A DNA stretch of 64,000 bases, taken from contig NZ_JANUEQ010000006.1 of the NCBI RefSeq assembly GCF_024807845.1, forward strand, positions 124,001 to 188,000, in the 5' to 3' direction. The position numbers and the translations under genes are program-made. Each line of letters opens with the position of its first letter. Position 1 is the first letter of the stretch. This DNA is from Klebsiella sp. BIGb0407. GTDB taxonomy: Bacteria > Pseudomonadota > Gammaproteobacteria > Enterobacterales > Enterobacteriaceae. A model generated the notes under the pieces. The model ran no database searches. It was not told the origin of the DNA and saw only the letters and a list, made by a program, of their open reading frames with translations. Positions 54,284 to 64,000 of the stretch are shown one piece after another.

Positions 54284-55942
54284 TTAAGGATCGGGCGGCG
54301 CAAACCAGGCTGATTTAAAATCAAACCAGCCCAGGGTATTCAATCTTATGCCACGCATACTGCGCTGACCCTCAATACGCAGCCAGTGGTGGATCAGTGG
54401 CAGGATCTCTATATTATCAGCCCGTTTTTGATACCAGTGGTTGAGTGATAAGGTTTTATTACGCCAGCATTCGGCATCTTGCTGCCAGTCAACGGACAGG
54501 CACTTTTGTAGCAATGGAACTTCATACAGTTTGGCAAATAAGGAATAGTCGAGGGGAAGCGTGTAGTTAACGCTATTCAGCCAGAGATCGCTCTGCTTAT
54601 CGCCTGCAAACCACTCATCGTAAGTAATAATCTGTTCATTCAGATGCACACCCTGTTCAGCCAGTAGGGTCGCCATAATACGGCTTATCACCTGATGTTC
54701 TGAGTGAGAGTCATACCAGGTCAGGGTCAGACTCGTCAGGCCTTCGGGCTTCAGAGGAATAGGTTGCTGGGGAGTATGGTGCCAGGTCGGTAACATACCG
54801 TAAGCCGGGAACCAGTGCTGCTGATTCGACTGCGCAGCCCGGTAGAGTAAGTTCATCGGTGAGAGAATATAGCTTACCCACTGACGTAGGGCGGGGTCAG
54901 CCGCTTTTGACGAACGCTTATCAAATAACAGGTAATAACAGCCTTCTTCAAGACGACTTTCAACCGCTTTTTCACTGTCCGGCATACCTTGAAGATGTAA
55001 GGCACAGGTTGAATCCTCGCCAATTTCTGGCAGTACCCAAAAGTTAACCTCATCGATTAATGCCCGAAAACCAAAATAGTCATCAAAAGCATGAATTTTT
55101 AGCTGATTTTTATTATTGAGCGCCACGGCATAAGGGCCACTCCCGATGGGCTGACGGGCAAAGTTGTCTATCGTCGGCCACTCTTGCGGCAGGATCATCG
55201 CGTTTACGCTGCCCAGTAACCAGGGCAGCCATTGATCTTCACTACTCAGATGAATGTCCAGGGTCCAGGCGGTCGGAGAGTCAATGCAGATAATATGACT
55301 GAATAGCGGCAGGTTATTAATACGCTCGAGTGAACTGATGATGTCTGACATCTCCAGCTCACGACCGTGGTGAAAATGAATGCCCGGACGAATATAAAAA
55401 CGCCAGTGCAGGGTCGATATTTGTTGCCAGTGGTGAGCTATATCGGCGGTGAGTTCCCCATTTTCCTCATTTATACTGGTCAGGCCGCTAAATATCTGCC
55501 GTACAATATGGGTTTCTGAGCGCCGCAGTGCGCTACCGGGCAACAAATTCAGTAGCGGACGGTAATAAAGCACCCGCAAAATATGTCGTCCCTGGCGAAA
55601 ACTCCGCCCTAAATGGGAAACCAGCATCTGCCGTACCGTATCTTTATCCCCGACAATCTGTACTAACTGCTCAATACTGTCCTGCTCCAGCAGATCTTCC
55701 GCACGCTCTTGCTGCAGAGCCAGCGCGGTATAGAGAAATTTAAGCTGAGAGCGCTTGCCACGTCCCACTTCTGTTCGCCAGTTAAGCCAGCCTTTTTCCT
55801 GCATCCCATTTAATAAGGTTCGCATGTGACGGCGTGAGCAATTGAGCTTTTGTGCCAGTTCCTCCAGGGTTGTTTCCTGTCCTTGCCCCTTACAGGTTTG
55901 CCACAGGCGAATAAAGTGCTGCTGTAAACGGGAAGATGCCAT
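54284..55942 (-). CDS. sgrR: Transcriptional activator SgrR
   Basis: 552-residue regulator (E. coli 551). An N-terminal winged HTH ([20 protein letters not shown], about residues 34-53) is fused to a solute-binding-protein-like domain with [20 protein letters not shown]. It senses glucose-phosphate stress and activates sgrS, which is divergent from it across about 70 bp. The C-terminus [18 protein letters not shown] is conserved. Confidence 0.97.
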   Translation of the reverse strand: MASSRLQQHFIRLWQTCKGQGQETTLEELAQKLNCSRRHMRTLLNGMQEKGWLNWRTEVGRGKRSQLKFLYTALALQQERAEDLLEQDSIEQLVQIVGDKDTVRQMLVSHLGRSFRQGRHILRVLYYRPLLNLLPGSALRRSETHIVRQIFSGLTSINEENGELTADIAHHWQQISTLHWRFYIRPGIHFHHGRELEMSDIISSLERINNLPLFSHIICIDSPTAWTLDIHLSSEDQWLPWLLGSVNAMILPQEWPTIDNFARQPIGSGPYAVALNNKNQLKIHAFDDYFGFRALIDEVNFWVLPEIGEDSTCALHLQGMPDSEKAVESRLEEGCYYLLFDKRSSKAADPALRQWVSYILSPMNLLYRAAQSNQQHWFPAYGMLPTWHHTPQQPIPLKPEGLTSLTLTWYDSHSEHQVISRIMATLLAEQGVHLNEQIITYDEWFAGDKQSDLWLNSVNYTLPLDYSLFAKLYEVPLLQKCLSVDWQQDAECWRNKTLSLNHWYQKRADNIEILPLIHHWLRIEGQRSMRGIRLNTLGWFDFKSAWFAPPDP

Positions 55943-56009
55943 AAAAGGGGAACTCCTGAAGAAAACTCATCAATTTATCTTTCCTCATATTACGTCAATA
56001 ATAGATTCC

Positions 56010-56259
56010 GATGAAGTGAGGAGGAGCTATGAAAAGGTTATCGACTATCCAGTTCTATCAACAGTATTTTGCCGCCACCGACAAGGTGGGTTCTGAAGGG
56101 CTTGCTCGCCTGACAGTCGCGCAAAAACTCGCGATGCTCGAAGACTTGATGCAGTGGGAAGGGAATTCCAAAACCTCTGATAGCAACGACTTGCCGACTC
56201 AAGTGTGACTGAGTTTGATGCATTGCATCTGCCAGCAGTAGTTTACTGCTGGCTTTTTT
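56010..56259 (+). ncRNA. sgrS: Small RNA SgrS
   Basis: Located between sgrR and setA as in E. coli, beginning near GATGAAGTGAGG. It carries the conserved ptsG-pairing segment GTGTGACTGAGTTT (from 56203) and ends in a terminator with stem GCCAGCAGTA / TACTGCTGGC and six T. It would be about 250 nt. It base-pairs with ptsG and manXYZ mRNAs with Hfq and causes their decay under glucose-phosphate stress. Confidence 0.9.
56029..56208 (+). CDS. sgrT: SgrT, glucose uptake inhibitor encoded in SgrS
   Basis: 59-codon frame inside SgrS behind GAGGAG, beginning MKRLSTIQFYQQYFAAT and holding AMLEDLMQWEG, the conserved core of SgrT. SgrT blocks the PtsG glucose transporter directly. It is longer than the 43-residue E. 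coli protein, with extra residues at both ends; the frame ends inside the ptsG-pairing segment of the RNA. Confidence 0.85.
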   Translation: MKRLSTIQFYQQYFAATDKVGSEGLARLTVAQKLAMLEDLMQWEGNSKTSDSNDLPTQV

Positions 56260-56320
56260 CGTTGGTAGTTTACACAATAAGCGCCCTGAGTTACTGACCC
56301 TCTCGCTTCTAAGGAACCCT

Positions 56321-57499
56321 ATGTTCTGGCTTATCACCTTCATTCGCCGTCTGAACCCAGTCTATGCCGCTTTTATGATGGTGGCCTTTATGATGGGGAT
56401 TGCTGGCGCTTTGCAGGCTCCAACTCTGAGTCTCTTTCTGACGCGTGAGGTTGAGGTTCAGCCGCTCTGGGTCGGACTATTTTATACTGTGAATGCGGTC
56501 GTCGGTATTATTGTCAGCCTGTTTTTAGCCAAGCGTTCTGATGCTCGCGGCGATCGGCGTAAACTGATTATGCTGTGCTGTCTGATGGCGATAGCCAACT
56601 GTGTGTTATTTGCTTTTAACCGCCACTACCTGACGTTGATTACTCTTGGTGTCATGCTTGCAGCCCTCGCTAACACGGCAATGCCGCAGCTGTTTGCCCT
56701 GGCGCGTGAATACGCAGATCGCTCGGCAACGGAAGTGGTAATGTTCAGTTCGGTGATGCGTGCCCAGCTTTCTCTGGCCTGGGTTATCGGGCCGCCACTC
56801 TCCTTTATGCTGGCGCTGAAGTATGGTTTTACCACCATGTTCCTTAGCGCCGCAGCGATGTTTATTATCTCGCTATTGCTGATTACCTTTGCTCTGCCTT
56901 CCGTTCCGCGTAATGCAGCTCCTGCCAGTGTGGCAATCACCGAGGTGAGCGGCTGGAAAGACAGTCATGTACGCATGCTGTTTATCGCCTCGATGCTGAT
57001 GTGGACCTGCAATACCATGTATATCATCGATATGCCGCTCTGGATAAGTCAGGATCTGGGTCTCTCAGATGACTGGGCCGGCTGGCTGATGGGCAGTGCG
57101 GCAGCGCTGGAAATCCCGATTATGATTGCCGCCGGTCATTATGTGAAACGCTTCGGTAAACGAAAAATTATGATGCTGGCGGTTGCTGCGGGCGTTATTT
57201 TCTATGCAGGGCTGATACTGTTCCATAGCATTACTGCTCTGCTGATACTCCAGCTGTTTAATGCGATATTTATCGGGATTATTGCCGGAATAGGCATGCT
57301 GTGGTTCCAGGACTTGATGCCGGGTAAAGCGGGATCGGCTACCACGTTATTTACTAACAGTATTTCAACCGGTGTGATTCTGGCGGGGATATTGCAGGGT
57401 GCACTGGCACAAAACTTCGGCCATTCTGTGGTCTACTGGGGAATTGCGCTGCTGTCGATTATTGCGCTGTATCTGATTGGCCGAGTAAAAGATATCTAG
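56321..57499 (+). CDS. setA: Sugar efflux transporter SetA
   Basis: 392-residue MFS exporter, equal to E. coli SetA, with 12 hydrophobic segments and the family motif MGIAGALQAPTLSLFLTREV. It exports glucose, lactose and their analogues. It lies directly downstream of sgrS; in E. coli the two are co-transcribed, which links sugar export to glucose-phosphate stress. Confidence 0.97.
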   Translation: MFWLITFIRRLNPVYAAFMMVAFMMGIAGALQAPTLSLFLTREVEVQPLWVGLFYTVNAVVGIIVSLFLAKRSDARGDRRKLIMLCCLMAIANCVLFAFNRHYLTLITLGVMLAALANTAMPQLFALAREYADRSATEVVMFSSVMRAQLSLAWVIGPPLSFMLALKYGFTTMFLSAAAMFIISLLLITFALPSVPRNAAPASVAITEVSGWKDSHVRMLFIASMLMWTCNTMYIIDMPLWISQDLGLSDDWAGWLMGSAAALEIPIMIAAGHYVKRFGKRKIMMLAVAAGVIFYAGLILFHSITALLILQLFNAIFIGIIAGIGMLWFQDLMPGKAGSATTLFTNSISTGVILAGILQGALAQNFGHSVVYWGIALLSIIALYLIGRVKDI

Positions 57500-57511
57500 G
57501 GTTTATCAATA

Positions 57512-57546
57512 ACACAGGCTGCCTGAAAGCTTCAGGCAGCCTGTGT
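57512..57546. terminator. Hairpin between setA and leuD
   Basis: Perfect 16-bp stem ACACAGGCTGCCTGAA / TTCAGGCAGCCTGTGT with a 3-base loop in the convergent gap. No T run follows, but the stem is strong enough to block exonucleases or pause polymerase from both sides. Confidence 0.75.
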
Positions 57547-57554
57547 CACAACAA

Positions 57555-58160
57555 TTACTGCATAAATGCCGGTAATTCTTTCTCGTAACGGGAAATTTCC
57601 GCTTCGTGTTGCAGCGTCAGGCCGATACTGTCCAGGCCGTTAAGCATACAGTGACGACGGAATGCGTCGATAGTGAAATGATAAGTCTGGTCACCCGCCT
57701 GAACGGTACCTGCTTCCAGGTCAACGACAAAACTGATGCCCTGATTTTCCGCCACCAGTTTAAACAGACTATCGATATCCGCATCGCTCAGCGTTACTGG
57801 CAATAACTGGTTATTAAAGGCGTTACCGTAGAAAATATCGGCAAAGCTAGGTGCAATCACCACTTTAAAACCGTAGTCAGTTAATGCCCATGGCGCATGC
57901 TCACGGGAAGAGCCGCAGCCAAAGTTTTCACGCGCTAACAGAATTGACGCCCCTTTGTACTGAGGGAAGTTCAGCACGAAATCCGGATCTGGCTGCTGGC
58001 CGGCATCATCAAGAAAACGCCAGTCGTTAAACAGGTGCGCGCCAAAACCCGTACGGGTGACTTTCTGCAAAAACTGCTTCGGTATAATCGCGTCAGTATC
58101 GACGTTCGCTAAGTCTAACGGAACGACCAGGCCGGTATGCTGGATAAATTTCTCTGCCAT
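57555..58160 (-). CDS. leuD: 3-isopropylmalate dehydratase small subunit
   Basis: 201-residue swivelling domain of the LeuCD isomerase, the E. coli length. It has the N-terminal [16 protein letters not shown] and the [13 protein letters not shown] motif that shapes the active site. With LeuC it converts 2-isopropylmalate to 3-isopropylmalate. It is the last gene of leuLABCD, 11 bp after leuC. Confidence 0.98.
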   Translation of the reverse strand: MAEKFIQHTGLVVPLDLANVDTDAIIPKQFLQKVTRTGFGAHLFNDWRFLDDAGQQPDPDFVLNFPQYKGASILLARENFGCGSSREHAPWALTDYGFKVVIAPSFADIFYGNAFNNQLLPVTLSDADIDSLFKLVAENQGISFVVDLEAGTVQAGDQTYHFTIDAFRRHCMLNGLDSIGLTLQHEAEISRYEKELPAFMQ

Positions 58161-58171
58161 GGTAGTGCCTC

Positions 58172-59572
58172 TTATTTCAATGTACGGATATCAGCGAAAT
58201 GACCAGAAACCGCAGCGGCGGCAGCCATTGCCGGGCTGACCAGATGGGTACGCCCACCGCGGCCCTGACGTCCTTCGAAGTTACGGTTACTGGTTGATGC
58301 ACAGCGCTCACCAGGATTCAGACGGTCATTGTTCATGGCCAGACACATAGAACAGCCCGGTAAGCGCCATTCAAAACCGGCTTCAATAAAGATCTTATCC
58401 AGACCTTCTGCTTCAGCCTGAGCCTTAACCGGACCGGAACCAGGAACCACCATCGCCAGTACACCAGGAGCGACTTTACGACCTTTGGCTATTTCTGCCG
58501 CGGCACGTAAGTCTTCGATACGCGAGTTGGTGCAAGAGCCAATAAACACTTTATCAATCGCGACATCGGTCAGCGGAACGCCTGGCGTCAGGCCCATATA
58601 GGCCAGCGCTTTTTCAGCAGAGGCACGTTCAACAGGGTCGCTGAAAGCTTCAGGGTTAGGGATAAGGTCGGTAACCGAAATAACCTGACCCGGGTTAGTT
58701 CCCCAGGTGACCTGCGGTGCAATCTCTGCGGCATCTAAGGTGACGATGCTATCAAACTGGGCATCTGCATCGGTGCTGAAGGTTTTCCAGTAGGCAACCG
58801 CTTCATCCCAGTCAGCGCCCTTCGGGGCATGCAGACGGCCTTTGACGTAATTGAAGGTGGTTTCATCAGGCGCCACTAAGCCCGCTTTAGCACCCATCTC
58901 AATCGCCATATTACACACCGTCATACGGCCTTCCATGCTTAAGGCACGGATTGCGTCACCGCTGAACTCAACGACATAACCGGTACCGCCAGCGCTGCCG
59001 GTTTTACCGATAATCGCCAGTACGATGTCTTTGGCGGTAATCCCCGGAGCTGCGATACCATTGACTTCAATCTTCATAGTTTTGGCGCGACCCTGTTTCA
59101 GGGTCTGGGTTGCCAGCACATGTTCAACTTCTGAGGTGCCAATACCAAACGCCAGTGCGCCAAAGGCACCGTGTGTCGCGGTATGGGAGTCACCGCAGAC
59201 AATGGTCATACCCGGCAGAGTAATGCCTTGCTCAGGGCCCATAACATGCACGATACCCTGGAAAGGGTGGTTCAGGTCATACAGCTCGACGCCAAACGCA
59301 GCACAGTTCTTGATCAGTTCCTGCATCTGAATACGGGCCATCTCACCAGAAGCATTAATGTCTTTGGTTTGAGTGGAGACGTTATGATCCATGGTGGCGA
59401 AGGTTTTTGATGGCTGACGCACCGGGCGGCCATGTGCACGCAGGCCATCAAATGCCTGCGGAGAAGTCACTTCATGCACCAAGTGTCTGTCGATATACAA
59501 CAGCGGCGTCTCTTCGGGTGCTTCAAACACCACGTGAGCATCATATAATTTCTGATATAAAGTCTTAGCCAT
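58172..59572 (-). CDS. leuC: 3-isopropylmalate dehydratase large subunit
   Basis: 466-residue aconitase-family subunit with a 4Fe-4S cluster held by the cysteines in [14 protein letters not shown] and [11 protein letters not shown]. The catalytic part has [14 protein letters not shown]. It is two bases downstream of leuB and is translated with it. Confidence 0.98.
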   Translation of the reverse strand: MAKTLYQKLYDAHVVFEAPEETPLLYIDRHLVHEVTSPQAFDGLRAHGRPVRQPSKTFATMDHNVSTQTKDINASGEMARIQMQELIKNCAAFGVELYDLNHPFQGIVHVMGPEQGITLPGMTIVCGDSHTATHGAFGALAFGIGTSEVEHVLATQTLKQGRAKTMKIEVNGIAAPGITAKDIVLAIIGKTGSAGGTGYVVEFSGDAIRALSMEGRMTVCNMAIEMGAKAGLVAPDETTFNYVKGRLHAPKGADWDEAVAYWKTFSTDADAQFDSIVTLDAAEIAPQVTWGTNPGQVISVTDLIPNPEAFSDPVERASAEKALAYMGLTPGVPLTDVAIDKVFIGSCTNSRIEDLRAAAEIAKGRKVAPGVLAMVVPGSGPVKAQAEAEGLDKIFIEAGFEWRLPGCSMCLAMNNDRLNPGERCASTSNRNFEGRQGRGGRTHLVSPAMAAAAAVSGHFADIRTLK

Positions 59573-59574
59573 GA

Positions 59575-62243
<2,669 letters not shown>

Positions 62244-62285
62244 GGTGTAATCCTTGTTCTGTTCGGTTGCCTTATCCGCAGGCAT

Positions 62286-62313
62286 AAAAAAACCCGCGTT
62301 TGGCGCGGGTTTC
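62286..62313 (-). terminator. leu operon attenuator
   Basis: On the minus strand: stem AACCCGCG / CGCGGGTT with a short loop, followed by seven T. It stands between the leader peptide stop and leuA, so it is the attenuator terminator. When leucyl-tRNA is plentiful the ribosome clears the leader and the hairpin stops transcription. Confidence 0.9.
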
Positions 62314-62331
62314 TTTGTCTGTTGGCTTGAA

Positions 62332-62418
62332 TCAATGCTGATTGCTGCCCACCAGTCTACCGCGCAAATGAGATGCGTTTAGTAGTAGACCGAGTAGGCG
62401 GATAGTGCGAATCATCAT
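62332..62418 (-). CDS. leuL: leu operon leader peptide
   Basis: 28-codon frame [20 protein letters not shown]..., the same length as E. coli LeuL, with the same LRGR / RGRP-type tail and an end in QH. Five of six adjacent leucine/glycine codons are leucine, four of them the rare CTA, which is the leucine-sensing ribosome stall site. The start (62418) has a second ATG in frame right after it. Confidence 0.9.
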   Translation of the reverse strand: MMIRTIRLLGLLLNASHLRGRLVGSNQH

Positions 62419-62450
62419 TCAAGCCCCAAGTAATTCTTAAGATGTACTAA

Positions 62451-62479
62451 TTGGTACTTGATTTGCAGGGGTATGTCAA
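62451..62479 (-). promoter_or_regulatory. leu operon promoter
   Basis: On the minus strand TTGACA and TACCAA are separated by 17 bp, about 33 bp before the leader peptide start. Confidence 0.7.
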
Positions 62480-63067
62480 CTCTCAATTGAATAATGACCC
62501 GTGTTACATAAGGGATAGTTATGGTGAAATTCACTACAAAACGGAGAGTTAGAAAAATAATAAGCCAGTGATTAATTCGCTGATTTTCTGTACGGTTTGC
62601 GGTTCTGGCCCCTGAAAATAAAACAAGGCCGACGGACAGAAAGCGCTCTTAATAACTTACACGATAAAAAATGGCTAATGCAGGCCAACAGCCATCCATC
62701 AGATTTTCTCTTTCAGCGGCAGAATTCGGCATTTTCTGCTGTAGCATTTTATTTCTTCTGTCAGGATTGTTTATACATCTGGTAAATAAGTGGTCAATTC
62801 ACTTTGATTCATTTACTTGCTGAGATATTAATTTAACAGCATGAAAACAATTAGCAGATAACTCTGCATAAGGGTTGTTTTGTAGCGAGTAAGGCAAATG
62901 ACCACCAGTTGTCTGTCCGGTGCCGTGTTTGCCTGGCCTGGCCTGAGCGGTTATGTTAGTCAGACTACTATTAATAAAATGAAAATGTCAGCTGCACAAT
63001 AGGTGGCAAGGGCAACGCAGAGCACTGCTCTGCGTACAGTCATCAACGTGAGCCGGGAGGCAAACCA
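62480..63067. other. leu-ilvI intergenic region, leuO absent
   Basis: About 590 bp between the leu promoter and ilvI. In E. coli and Salmonella the LysR-family gene leuO (about 945 bp) lies here; no remnant of it is visible. The AT-rich stretch at 62750-63000 probably holds the ilvIH promoter and its Lrp sites. A 62-codon frame at 62597-62785 has no ribosome site. Confidence 0.65.
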
Positions 63068-64000
63068 ATGGAGATGTTGTCAGGAGCCGAAATGGTCGTC
63101 CGATCGTTAATCGATCAAGGCGTAAAGCAAGTATTCGGCTATCCGGGAGGCGCAGTACTCGATATTTATGATGCGCTTCATACCATGGGCGGTATTGATC
63201 ATGTGCTGGTCCGGCATGAACAAGCTGCGGTGCATATGGCAGATGGCCTGGCGCGTGCCACCGGGGAAACCGGTGTCGTACTCGTCACCTCAGGTCCTGG
63301 TGCAACTAACGCCATTACCGGTATTGCTACGGCCTATATGGACTCCATCCCGATGGTGGTATTGTCCGGCCAGGTCGCGACCTCTCTGATTGGTTACGAT
63401 GCCTTCCAGGAATGCGATATGGTGGGAATTTCCCGCCCTGTGGTAAAACACAGCTTCCTGGTGAAACAGGTTGAAGATATTCCGACGGTTATCAAGAAAG
63501 CATTCTGGCTGGCGAGCAGTGGCCGACCGGGACCTGTAGTGGTTGATTTGCCGAAAGACATCATGAATCCGGCGAATAAATTCCCGTATATCTGGCCTGA
63601 GTCGGTCAGCATGCGTTCTTATAATCCGACAACTCAGGGTCATAAAGGACAAATCAAGCGCGCGGTTCATACTTTACTGGCAGCGAAAAAGCCGGTGATG
63701 TATGTCGGTGGCGGGGCGATTAACTCTGCCTGTGAGAGTGAGCTGCTGCAGCTTGCAGAGAAACTGAATATACCGGTGGTCTCTTCGCTGATGGGACTGG
63801 GTGCATTCCCGGCAACCCATAAGCAGGCGCTCGGCATGCTCGGTATGCATGGCACCTATGAAGCTAATATGGTGATGCATAACTCCGACGTTATCTTTGC
63901 TGTCGGCGTACGTTTTGACGATCGTACTACCAATAATTTAGCCAAATACTGTCCTGATGCGACGGTTGTGCATATTGATATCGATCCAACCTCTATCTCT
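63068..64000 (+). CDS. ilvI: Acetolactate synthase III large subunit, 5' part
   Basis: The first 311 codons are in the window and the frame stays open to its edge. This is the ThDP-dependent AHAS III catalytic subunit. The catalytic glutamate lies in [14 protein letters not shown], the N-terminus [20 protein letters not shown] is typical, and [11 protein letters not shown] is in the FAD-binding region. It makes acetolactate and acetohydroxybutyrate for valine, leucine and isoleucine. GGGAGG stands 8 bp before the ATG. ilvH is expected next. Confidence 0.98.
   Translation, partial: MEMLSGAEMVVRSLIDQGVKQVFGYPGGAVLDIYDALHTMGGIDHVLVRHEQAAVHMADGLARATGETGVVLVTSGPGATNAITGIATAYMDSIPMVVLSGQVATSLIGYDAFQECDMVGISRPVVKHSFLVKQVEDIPTVIKKAFWLASSGRPGPVVVDLPKDIMNPANKFPYIWPESVSMRSYNPTTQGHKGQIKRAVHTLLAAKKPVMYVGGGAINSACESELLQLAEKLNIPVVSSLMGLGAFPATHKQALGMLGMHGTYEANMVMHNSDVIFAVGVRFDDRTTNNLAKYCPDATVVHIDIDPTSIS

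Noticed and set aside
62597-62785. 62-codon frame between leu and ilvI as a leuO remnant
   Set aside because: The translation has no similarity to any part of LeuO that I can recall and no ribosome site.

Overview
The window is a stretch of enterobacterial chromosome (family Enterobacteriaceae). Gene content, order and protein sequences follow the 0-2 minute region of the Escherichia/Salmonella map: thrABC, yaaA, talB, mog, satP, dnaKJ, nhaAR, rpsT, ribF-ileS-lspA-fkpB-ispH, rihC, dapB, carAB, folA, apaHG-rsmA-pdxA-surA-lptD, djlA, rluA, rapA, polB, thiBPQ, sgrR/sgrS, setA, leuLABCD, ilvI. It is neither E. coli K-12 nor Salmonella. Many core proteins are clearly diverged, and yaaX, yaaJ, yaaW/yaaI, the cai/fix block, araBADC-yabI and leuO are all absent from their usual slots. 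I cannot name the genus from the sequence alone.

Layout. 1-2624: threonine operon (thrA is cut by the window edge). 2748-7599: yaaA, talB, mog, an MFS transporter and satP. 7749-11032: heat-shock operon dnaKJ with two visible sigma-32 promoters. 11218-13343: sodium/proton antiporter nhaA and its activator nhaR. 13369-14972: a small accessory patch with an orphan lipoprotein and a RelE/HigB-type toxin-antitoxin pair. 15088-21365: rpsT, then the divergent ribF-ileS-lspA-fkpB-ispH operon. 21437-28945: rihC, dapB, carAB, folA. 29040-35826: a leftward run from lptD to apaH covering LPS transport, outer-membrane chaperoning, PLP synthesis, rRNA methylation and Ap4A hydrolysis. 36010-43100: djlA, rluA, rapA, polB.

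43101-50850 is the main accessory island. It sits exactly where araBADC-yabI lies in E. coli and is visibly AT-rich. It carries a decayed second piece of polB, a yqhA-type membrane protein gene, a complete colicin M-like bacteriocin gene with a convergent Cmi-type immunity gene, a secreted LprI/DUF1311 protein, a HigBA-type toxin-antitoxin pair with a broken extra copy of its antitoxin, two tandem YdgH/BhsA-family periplasmic proteins behind an excellent CRP site, and a BrnTA pair. The chromosomal colicin M-type lipid II-cleaving toxin with its immunity partner is the most notable content of the window.

50860-57499 returns to the core map: thiBPQ under a TPP riboswitch, sgrR divergent from the SgrS small RNA (which encodes SgrT), and setA. 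57555-62479 is the leucine operon, with a leader peptide rich in CTA leucine codons and an attenuator. leuO is missing, so the leu promoter is followed directly by the ilvI control region and the 5' part of ilvI (cut by the window end). No tRNA, rRNA, IS element or CRISPR array was seen.
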